Assembly (NCBI GenBank): GCA_036937835.1
Contig: CM072875.1
Coordinates: 15,823,001-15,887,000 of the forward strand
Length of the DNA stretch: 64,000 bases
Source of the DNA: Pampus argenteus
Lineage: Eukaryota > Chordata > Actinopteri > Scombriformes > Stromateidae
Direction: 5' to 3'
Shown piece by piece: positions 1 through 11,200 of the stretch. The notes beneath the pieces are model-generated. The model worked only from the letters and a program-made list of their open reading frames with translations. It made no database searches and had not been told where the DNA came from. Numbering within the stretch: position 1 is the first letter of the stretch; every line of letters begins with the position of its first letter. A program made the translations under genes and the position numbers.

Positions 1-3000
1 TTCATATCCACAGTTATTCTAATTACAATAAGATGCCACTGAGAAACCCCCCCTATTGCATCTTATTTTGTTGGCATTAAGATCTCATTTGTAAAATTTT
101 AGTGAGTGTGTACCTTTCTGTGCTTTCCTTTAATAACATGGCAAATGCTGCACTTATTAACCAGTTACTAAATTAAGGTTAAAAAGACTGACTTTACAGA
201 GCAAGGCCCTGAGTGAATGAAGTGGAGCAGTTTTCTTGCAGCTCTCTCGCAGTCAGCTGTTTTGTAAAGGTACTTTTACTCCGGTGCAGGTGTATGTAGC
301 TTTAAGCCTGGTACACATACTTATAATCACAGGTCCAACAAGCAGTGGAGCTGTAACCTAGTTTCCTTGGCGAGTGAACTCGCCACACCTCATCAGTTTG
401 TTTGTTGCCGTTTTGTTTTTTGCGTCTTACTTACTTACTTGCTCTTGTGGTCAAATTTGGCGAGCTCTCGAATTATTTTTAGCGAATGTCATTCCAAAAA
501 CCTGGCACACACCTGCTGCCTCCTTCCCCTGTGATGTAAACATCCTGTAACTCTACACCCTTGTTCAACTCTACATTCATCAGGGGCTTGCTCGTCTATG
601 TGGATGCCTTTTTCTTTTTTTTTCTTTTTTTTTTTGCCCTCTTTGTCTTCACGTCTGAGGCGCGAGGTAAGCTTGGAGGGTCTCATCTCGCAGCAGGACA
701 GCTGTCAGTAACAGTCGTCTCGTGGTTCTCTCACCGTCAGAACCTGCTGTCAAATCCTCTCTGCTCTGCTTTCCGTTCAGAGCCCTTCTTTTACCCAAAT
801 CCTCTCCTCCCTCTGATGTCGCTGCCAGATTTCTCAAGAAGTTCTTCTTCATAGTGAAACACTCAATGAGCATCTAGTTCCCCTTTACTGACCAAAAGGA
901 AAGTGTGCTGCTTTTAACAGTTGTCTAAGACTCAAGACACCGTTAATCATTTGTGAATGCTCATAAAGCATCTAGTACAACAGAACAAACTACAGACTAT
1001 AAACTGATTTGGCATAAATTTTGTTGACCTTGCATTGCTCAAAACATGATCTGCACTGAGGGAGATTATATAATAACATCAATAGATGCTAAATGGATAT
1101 TGATGGTGTGAACTTTCTATCAACTTTCAGTCTCATGGTGAACATTGTTTGGTTTACAAAACAGCATTAGGGTTGAGTACCGGCTCTAACCACAGTTTTG
1201 GATGTTTGTCATCCTCTTTCTAGTCAACTGTTCTGTTCTGTCAGTAAATACAGCATGATGTTGTTAAACTCTGACTCTAGTCTACGTCTGGTATGTGCTC
1301 GGAGGTCGTCCTCCCAAAATGAATTCTAACATGGAGGAGAAAGCAACCTGTTGATGGAGCACGGCCATATTCCACCGGAGTGCAGACAGACAAGCTCCCT
1401 GCACAGTGCCTGGTTTGTTTTCTGAGGGCAGCTGGTGGAAACGTGTCCAGAGGTCCCTGGCTGGGAGAGGCAGGATGCCCAGGCTTTCTGAGAAGCAGCC
1501 TGGCTCTCTGCTCTGTATTTTCTGTCCTCCACTTCCTCTCCCTGGGGCATCAGAGACACACACACACACTCTCCCTTCCAGACTTTTTGGCCTTCAATTC
1601 AGCTCCAATTCAGGAAGTAGCAGAGCCTCTGATGTGTCGCCAGAATGGACTTTCTGAGGCCAAAGCTGCTCTAGACCATATCCTCATCAGAATCTAACGC
1701 ATGAAAATGATGGATGATTTCATACTGAGCTTTTCCTCCACTCCCCAGCGTTCATCCATCATGAATCAGCACAGGAGCTATGCTTAAAATATAGCACGCC
1801 TGTCACCATCTGGCCTTGTCAGCCTTAGGTGTGCAGGGCGATCTTCAGTTTATCCTTTTCCCCCCCTAAAACATAGCCAGAATAAATCTTCTCACATCCT
1901 GTCACAGTTCGGTTTCCATCACACTATTACAGTACAGAAGCATGTACTGTATTTTAACAACATTTTTTTTTAGCATGAGGCAGCAGACGCTGTGGTTGGA
2001 AAACAAGCAGTGCAAGCCATTATAATGGTCCTCTTGAGTTTTTATGTGATTGGGTCACATTCTTCTGGTTATGAGGTTGATTGTTGTACGGTGAAGTCAT
2101 GGTTAGCATAATCACAGGGTTATATAAGGATATTAAAAAAAAAAAAAAAAAAAAAAAGGTTATGACTGGAAATAAACTATGTGAATATTACATGACAGAA
2201 TAATAGGGGTCAGCATGTGTTTTACTTCATGCTGATTGAAGATGGACCCGAGAGTTTTTTCTCAACCAGAAATGTTAACAGTGCAGCGCGGTTGTAATTG
2301 TTTCATCTGATACTATTCAGCCAAAACCGTTTATATATTTTTCAAATCTGCTGACTCACCACATTTGTAGTCCCAGTGCATATTAAGACAGAAGAAGCTG
2401 AAACTGCCCTGAACATTACATTTTTATTTTCAACTCAAGACAATTTTCCAGTTGCGAGCTGCCAACAAGGCGTACATGTGAAACAGATAATCTCCACATC
2501 TACAATAGTCCGCTTCAGTTTTCATAGCTTTTTATATTACAAGGCACCACTGGGCAGGATTATCAATAGCTTTTGAAAAGATTTTCATTGCAAGGGGATG
2601 GTATTGCATTTGCCGTGGAAATGGGTAATGCGGTATGGTTTTGTATTCGCTTGAACATTGTTACAGAGACGCTGAAGGATGCTTGTTGCTCTTTTACCAC
2701 TGATATATATACTGAGTCAGACTCGTTAATGTCAAACTGGATAAAAAACCAGACTGTTCTGGTAGCTTTGTGTCTGAGGTGAATGAGTGGCTTGGCCCAT
2801 GTTACTGTTTCCAGGATTTTTACTGACCTGGAAAACGTATCTTGCATTAAAAACACGTCCTGCCGCTGCTCATGTAAAGTGTCTAGATCAAAGTGCTCAC
2901 GAGCACTTGTGTCCTCGTGAACTGCAATTATCATTTGGAATTAGTGGTTTTGGTCAGCCTGTGAATAAGAATATAAGCTGTCTCTTTAGCTGCTAAATGC

Positions 3001-5158
3001 GCCACTGTGTTGATCGGCAAGATGCTAACAATGTCTGACTGTAAAGAAGTTTCTTTTTTTACTTTTCTCGCTAGATGAAGACAGTGTTATAGTCCATGCC
3101 AGAATCCAATTTCAGTTAGAAATGATGATGTTTTTGTCCTCCTTGACTACCTGTAGTTGTAGTTGCTGATCCCTGTCCAGCCAATCCCTCTTTCAGCTTT
3201 TGTCACTGGAAGAGGATGATGTAAGACTGACCATAAATCACATGATCCCACACATTTGACCTTCAGGCAGAGGTCAGACCCTTCATAATGACCCTTTCAT
3301 CTCGCACTAGCGGAGACGGTGGTGATGTCAGTTTGTTTACGCCCTCTCATTAGGGTCATAATATACAGTGCAGTGGGGGTTAGCCAATATAATGGCCCCT
3401 GGTTTTATTGTCTTCTTCAACAGTCTGTCTCCTCATGTAAACACTTATCCCGACCCATCTCCTCTGGTATACAGTGTTCACTCAGCTCATGTTGGTTTAA
3501 ACCCGGGGAGATCCTCAAGGACAGAGTCATCTTTCGTTAATCTGTCCTCATGCTCTGTCGTTTATTAACCAGCCACTCTTTAGCGTTACGCTTCGCTGTC
3601 TCTCCCCTCGGCCGAAATGCTCAGTGAAGAGGGGTTGAGTCTGGTAGAGCGTCATCAGTTTGTCCTCGTGCTGCAGGGTCTACAGCAACAACACATGTTG
3701 CATTGTGGAAAGAGATGGTGCAATAATGTATAAAGTATGCATGGTGTGAACAAGGCAATCGTTTGCACATTTACTTTACTTTAGTAGTAAGACCGCTGCA
3801 GATTTATTTAGTACTCGATGACAGATGCGTCCTTTGGGAGAATGTGTCAGGTTTTTGTTATTTGACCACTAATGCATTCATTTCCACACACTTTTAAATG
3901 TGGCCACTTTTGTAAGGTCAACTAATGAGTGGGATTACGTTGCTATTGTTGTACTAAACATGCAATTACAACCTAATTTTGGAACAGCTCATGCATACTT
4001 AGCTATCACATGTGGGTTTGTTTCTGAAACTGGCAGCTGATCATATAAAAAGTAGTGCAGCAGAATTAGTCTGTTGAGTCGTGCAAACTAAAGTGTGAAA
4101 ATAAAGGCCGTCTGTGACAAAATGTTTTCTACAAAGTGCTTGCAGAGCGAGCTCATTATCCTCTTACTAGCTCTGATCCTGGAAAATTCTCTGTGATCTA
4201 CGCAAGATCGAGAAGTGATCCCTGAGAGCACGAGTACGCAGTGTTGCTGACGGATGACAGTCATAACTCGACCGTCCAAGACTCCGTGTTTTTTTGTAAA
4301 TTAACCACAGAACAAACAGAAACAGGTGATCATTTAACAGAGGTGTTTGATTTTTGTTCCAAAGTACGAGTTGAACACATCCATACTTATTGTTAGAGCT
4401 GGATATTGAACCGCATACTGAAATGCATCTACAGCAGCGAGTATTGGTAAATGCCATATATCGAAATTTGGCATTGAATTCTTAGTGAGTCAAATATATT
4501 TTATTCAGACAAGGGTCTGGTGCATAGAACAGTTTGTCATACTTTTGTTCAATTTAAAAAAATTATTTTCCATTATTGATGTTTATACTCCTCAAACTGA
4601 AGTTTTAAAAATGGTATTGTAGGAACTCTGTTATCATATTGGTGCAAATATTATTGAGTGACACCCGATTGTCAACTGTTATTTACAGAAAAATGAGTGA
4701 CATGCCATGTTCTTAGTTGTATAAAAGTCCAGTTTTACAACCCACACAGTGTTGGCAGAGGGCAGATTTATCAATTTATTGATCCTTCGCTTTGCACTAA
4801 GTAGGTAAATGGTAAAAAAAAAAAAAATTTAAATACTGTTTTTGAATGCTGATAACCTTGATTTATTCCAAAATTTGATCTGACCTCAATTTTCAGGAAA
4901 TTTCCTCTTATAGATTTTCTGTGCCCACTCTTGCCATTTTAGATATTGCTTTGATATAGTGTTGTGCCTTTTAATGAAATTGCTTGTGTTTGCTGTGACA
5001 AAAAAAAACAAAAACTGATCATGACATTATTGTTATTGTTATCATTTTGCCAGAGTTAGTTATTCTAAGAGCTGTTTGTTTCTGGAAGGTTTTGTTGTGT
5101 CGCTGATGTTTCCTTTTTATCTAATCACTTCCAACTTGCTCTCTGTCTTTCTCTCTAG
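1..5158 (+). other. cables1: CABLES1 intron 1 (3' part)
   Basis: No conserved coding segment is recognisable on either strand. The stretch contains homopolymers (A23 at 2135-2157, T-rich tracts near 610-635), a short CA run at 1558-1569, and open frames with no family resemblance. The first exon of CABLES1 is expected further left. An alternative internal promoter cannot be excluded from sequence alone. Confidence 0.6.
2135..2157. repeat. A23 homopolymer
   Basis: A run of 23 adenines in CABLES1 intron 1. No flanking target-site duplication was seen that would prove a retroposed tail. Confidence 0.9.
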
Positions 5159-5227
5159 ACGAAGACTCATCTCTCGCTCTTCGCTTGAAACACTAGAGGA
5201 CATTGAGGAGAACGCTCCTCTGCGCAG
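5159..5227 (+). CDS. cables1: CABLES1 exon 2
   Basis: The exon starts after ctctctag and ends before gtattg. It begins with the third base of a codon split with exon 1 and reads RRLISRSSLETLEDIEENA, which is nearly identical to the human protein. Confidence 0.93.
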
Positions 5228-8200
5228 GTATTGAACTGCACAGATAAACCATACATGTATACTTTGTCTGCTACATATATACCGTCTGTGTCTAAAAGTA
5301 GCCATTCAGCTTTGATGTGCTGATATTTAGTTTGTTTTACATTTTAGATGCCGAACCCTATCGGGTTCACCCCGACCAAAGAGCTTCAAGAAGATCCACT
5401 TCATAAAGAACATGAGGCAACACGATATGCGCAATGGAAGGTATGGAGGCAAACAACAGTGTCCTTTAGTCAATACAAATCCTCAGTGGATAATGGCAAG
5501 CTGCTCCCAGTCAATGAACTGCATCATGGATGTTTCTCACATTACACACCTCAGGCGAGCAGGCCTGGCCCATTCACAGCATGTCATTCAAAAAAATCGA
5601 GATAAAATTGAGAAACCTGTCTATATTTATATCACCGACTCCTAAAAGCTAAATGACATATCACTGACACAGTTTACATAAGCATGTAGCATCCCAAATC
5701 CCTCAATACAGACAGCAAGTAAATATTCTTGCAGTCCATGCCAGAGGATCTATGACGTGTTAAGACTGCTTTGGTAATTATTTATCATTATCATTGTCAC
5801 ATTCTTTGGATTTGAAAATATAATTTGCCAGGTCGCTTTTCTTCTGGCTGTTTTGTCATGCAGAGTCTAGTACCGGTGCTATTTTGAACATTGTTTTAAA
5901 CGTAGATGTATTTGCCAGTCGTCAGTTCCATCATTCAGTATTTGTCTTTTGATATGGACAAGCATAAGAATATAGCACAATAACCTTGAAGCAGTCATCT
6001 CGTTATAGTTATTCAACTTGTGTTTTTGTAGGATTCACTTGTAAAAAATTAAGTCATTTGATAGTTTTTGCCTCTGACATTGTTTTTATATCTAGATTCA
6101 CATCTGATGTGGAAGAACGGTGAGCTGGATTTTCCACCACATTAAGAACCGCTTGTTGATTAATTGGCATTTCGTGTCCTGGCGTGGATTTTGGCCGAGT
6201 AGTAAAATTCATTATGCGTCTGCGAGGTGCAGCTATTAAAATTTTGTGATTACTGTGGCGTTACTTAAAGTTAGAGCTATTCTGCCCTCTGCGCTGTCTG
6301 ACATGTGGTTACCGAGAAACATCTCTGATTGGACGACGCATTCCTGTTTACATGAGCACAAGCTAATTTAATTTTAAAATAGCATATGTTTATTTTTAAG
6401 ATCTTGTAACAAAAATGCATCATTTGTTTTCCCCCAAACCACTGACTACATGCTTTATGTACTACACAACAACACACTGAAGTCTCAGTTCATTCTCTTC
6501 ATTCTGATTTTTTAAACTTTTTTTACTCTCTCCAACTTTAACCTGTGGATCTTGTCAGATAGATATTGATTAGCTTGTTTACCATTTTTTGTTTTTATAG
6601 GATAGTCCTTATCAGTGGCAGAAGATCCCTCTATAGTGTATTTTCTGTCCTGCCCTATCGAGATTGTAGCCAAGCAGGGTATGTATCCTACAGCATGCCG
6701 AACTTTATAACTTCCTCCAGCCTGTGCTCCCTCTTTCCCTTTGTTTTCTCATCCCTTTTTTCTCTGTGGATGTACTCTCCTTTGACTGGTGCATACATCG
6801 CTAAAGGGTTGGTTTTGGTGGATGCATTTTTCTCTTTTTTTTTTAAGGTTTAATAAATAAACAAACAGTGGGTTTGCAATGGGCTTTAAATGCTTCATTT
6901 CATATATATACTACACTGTAGCCTAATGCTTATTGCTTGTGTTGCTTTTTTCCATAATAGCTCTGGTGGCTTTTTTGGGCACTCATCCTTTTTATTTGTT
7001 CAAGTCAACCCATTTTTGTCTGATGCAACTGCGCTGGCTTTGCTGTGTAGCATTTAAGATTCACCTCTCCTAAAGGTGCATTTAAATTGTAGACCTGTAC
7101 ACCTCAGCAGGGATTCATCATTAATTTACTTTCGTGTGTAGTTCACTGGCAGCCTGGATTTTTCTGTTATGTGTCCACATCCATGTCATCAACCATTTTT
7201 GTTTGTTCTTTGCCTCAGTTCAGAGTTTACATTTCTTTTTTTTCTTTTTCTTTTTTTAATGCAACACAACACTGCTATGGGAACACACACAGTGACACCC
7301 AGAAACTCCCACCTGGGTTACCTGGGGGTATATCTGGTATAGCCTGACTCCTCATGGCCCCCAGTTACATGAAACGGTGTGTTTAGGAGGAAGTGAAAGA
7401 GAAAAGGGACAGATAAACACCAGATAATACAACGCACAGAAAGAAAAGCCATACTGGGGCTTAGTGAAGAGCAGAAAAAGGCTCAATCTGTTTGGGGAAT
7501 TTCCTAAGCCAGACAATCAGTGCAAGGTCAAGGGTTAATAAACCCCCAGGGCTACACAATATGCACGTTTGACTGCACATTGCAGCTAATTGACAGTTTA
7601 CAGTTAGACTGACTCAGTCAAGTGTTGTAACGACTTAAACGTTTTATCAGACCTAAGCGCTTGATTTCCTGCTGCTTCGTTCTTCCTGTTTTTCCTCATA
7701 GCTATCGTCCCATGAACAAACATTGCGACATTCTGCATAGCAGACAGGTGTAGCCCTAAATACTGTATGCTCAAATCTGGGGACAGTAAATATTCAAATT
7801 TTAAAGAAATGGTTTAGGAAATACACTTATTTACATCTTAGCCAAGAATCGATAGCTCTGCAAATGTAGTATCTGTATATGTGAAGCTACAGGCGGTTAG
7901 CTTAGTGCTGAAGTCTCAAAGTAAAAATGATAATTTGTGGTTGTACAGGCGAGACTATTTCTTGCGTTTAGTTCCGCGTGCAGTGACTTCCCTGACAGTG
8001 ACAAGAAGATTCAAGGAAGTCAAAAAAAATCATTTTTATATACGAATTAAAGGTGATAACTGTTACTAAACTATGCTGAATGTTTAATTGGACATCTGTT
8101 AATGGAGCGGCACAGTTGCAGTCATAACTGGAAGGTCCCGGGATTGAACCCCGTTGTTGTTGTTTTTTTTTCTGTATGGACTTTGCATGTTGTCTCTTCT

Positions 8201-11200
8201 GTGTTGGCACGGGTTTCCTCTGTATACCGTAGTTTCTCAGATCATAAAAGACATGCATGTTAGGTAATACTTCTGGCAGCGGAGTAAAACTTGAAGTTGA
8301 TCCAGGGACCAAAACATTTTTGGGTCTGGGTCAGTTGCAAAGGACGGCTTTCCTCACAGGAATTATTAAAGTATAATTTAGTAATTCTCATAATATTAGT
8401 GAGGCTTTGGGCACTCAACCCTTACTGGATGCTAGATTTAGATTTAACATTTGGAAGTGAGGAAGTGACTCATGTACTCATGAGTGCATAGATCATAACA
8501 CTACTAACATCTAGACGTTTGAAGCCAGTGATTCCTATTCATGCATGTTACTAAGCAATATCAGCTTTCCTTTCATTCCCCCCCTTTTCTCAGCCGCCTG
8601 AAGCACAACATTTTTTTTTTTTATTGTCTGGATGGCTTAATATAAAAGCTCTTTCCCTAGAAATCTTTCCATCTCTTATGTTTTCCCCCTTTTTTATTTT
8701 TTTAATTTAATCTCCACTGTCCTATAAGATGTCTGCTGCCTGGGGATCTCAGTGTCTCTAATGCATCTGTCAACATTGTGTCCTGACGTGCCCGTCTGCC
8801 AGATAACACTGTTTTCATTACAACAGTTTGGCCCCGCATGTCATCAAAACACTGGTGGGAGTCATGTGAGGGCACACTGTGGTCATTTTTGTTTCTATTT
8901 ATCTGGGCACCACTTTGAACAAGAAAACCAGACTGAACCAGGAAAAGATAAGCGCAGACTAGGAAAAACAAAACGGTGCAACGGTCATTTTAAAATATCA
9001 AGTCAAACGTTGCACTTTAAATAAGGCTGGAATTAATATTACATAAACGCAGGATATTTTTTTGTTGTTTTTTTTATGGCAAATTTCAGATTACCAAAAA
9101 AAAAAAACTAGGAGCATTCATCTCTTTGGTATCAGTTGCTCAGATTGGCAGAGTGTGAATAAAGTCGACTGCAGGCACATAATCTTTTCTGTCAGTACTC
9201 ACAGTCCCCATTAGCCTTTACCGACTGTGACCTAAAAATATCAAGTGGAGTTATAATTATAGCAGTAACCAGTTTTTTAATAGTGCATTTTATTATTTGG
9301 ATTACTGCTGACTTGTATTTTCTTCTCGTATACAAAGATTAAATCTGACTAAATATGACTCAGTTGGTACACCAGTCTTGTATGGTCCCAGCAGCAGATA
9401 TTAAATGGAGAAATATTTGGCTCACGCAGAATTTGTTCAGCTGAGGGACTTTCTACTGTTGGCTCCACTGACACACTTTACTCTCCAGTCGTCTGTTTTC
9501 TACTCCAGCAGAACGCATTTGACCTCCTGCAAATCTCTCACAGCAGTATGGCATTTCAGGCGTTGGTGAGGCAGCAGCAGCAGCAGCAGAGTTTTGATGT
9601 GACTGGTCTGCGTGGAAGGAAACTGTACTCTCCTCCATCCTTCCTCCCAAGAGTGCACTTTATTTCTGATTGCCCTGAAATATGCACCCAAAGACACAGA
9701 CAATTACAGAAACTAGGCCAGCTGATGAGCACAGATCGATAAGTAGGGCCTGCGAGGTAGAGCCGGGGAGATGAGCTTTAACAGGCCTCGGCAACAAGGT
9801 TCAGGAAAAGGTTGGTTTCTATGGTGAAAGCTCTTAAAGGTCTTGTGCTCATCAGGGATGTAAAGCTGGAAGGAGGGCGTCAGCGACACTCGTCAGGGGG
9901 CGTCAGTGCTAAGGAGATGGTGATTGGGCTGGAGGGAGTGGAATTAGGAGCTGATGGAAAGGTGAGAAACTCACAGAAATGTTTGTGTGTGAATTGTTTG
10001 TTTATCTTTATTATTGGTAAAAAAAAAAAAAGAAGATGATTATAAGACTATATACACTATTACTATAAAATAAAAAAATGTAATAGCTGCAATTATCTAC
10101 ACAAGCAACAGAAAAGTGCAGCAGAGGGGAAATAGATAACTCAACATATTTCTTTTGTAGCTAAAAAGCTGTCTGCATTTTGGCTACTTTGGCTAATGAA
10201 AAAAAAATCTATATTTTTAAACTCAGTTTTCAAAACATAAGCACGATAGCCAAGGTTGAACCTAACACTTTATAATGTTCAAGATCTCTTTAAAGTGTCC
10301 ACAAAAACGTCTCATTCATGAGTGTTTGGATTATCTAATTCACACCTGCTGTGTAGGCTACAATGATATGTAAGCCATCTAGTCAGCCAAATTACTTTAA
10401 ATACACAGTGACATAAAAAAAATAAAAAAAAATAAAACCACATTCTCCGAGCATGCTACACCTCCCTGTGTAATGTATTTGAATCTCACCGGCAATTGAG
10501 TCAGTTCACTTGCTAACTGGGGCAGTTTCAATAAATAATATTAGTTGCGCCTGTGCTTCTACTGCTATGATCTGCTGTGAAAGAGATCTGTTAACCTAAC
10601 GGGTGTAATTTATAGAGCAAAGATTAAAACATGACATTACATCTGCACCTGTGTTTTCAGACTGTGTCCTACACCCAGTTCTTATATCCCACTTATGTGC
10701 TGGGCGGCCGGAGAAACACCATCGACTCCACATCGTCCTTCTCTCAGTCTCGCAACGCCAGCCACCGCAGCCTCAGTTTGGGCCGTGCCAACAGCAACCA
10801 GAGCAGCCTAGACACAGGTTAGTCAACAAAAGTTACACAATGCTGTGGTTTCTTCACCCCGCAGTTGTTGTTTTCGCCATTGTCGAGTACATTAATAGCA
10901 AAAAGAAATTGTGCAAAAAAAAAAAAAAAAAATGCACTTGGCTAATCCTTTGTTGCTGTGTCCGTTGCCATGGCAGGGAACGATTTGGTCGACTTCCGCG
11001 AATACGACCCCAATCTTCTGGATGACCCCCAGTGGCCTTGTGGAAAACACAAAAGAGTCCTCATCTTCCCCTCATACATGGTGAGAAAGTACTCTAGCTG
11101 CATCTAGCACGTATGTATGCAACCACAACAACAGCAGCAGTTGCATTCATGTCCTCTTGGGAGCAAAAAAAGGAAAGGTTGTTTTTGTCCAGGACATAAC

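Larger units (their letters stand above)
6679..9855 (+). other. cables1: CABLES1 intron 4
   Basis: A 3.2-kb intron with two degenerate interspersed repeats back to back (7799-8016 and 8098-8265) and a short CAG run (9571-9589). No extra exon is visible. Confidence 0.75.

Noticed and set aside
561..854. 97-codon plus-strand open frame considered as an alternative CABLES1 first exon
   Set aside because: It begins in a poly-T tract and has no resemblance to CABLES N-terminal sequence; there is no donor in phase with exon 2 at a convincing place.
8130..8150. tRNA-like B box
   Set aside because: Only the B-box half is present inside a repeat; there is no cloverleaf or matching A box, so it is not a tRNA gene.
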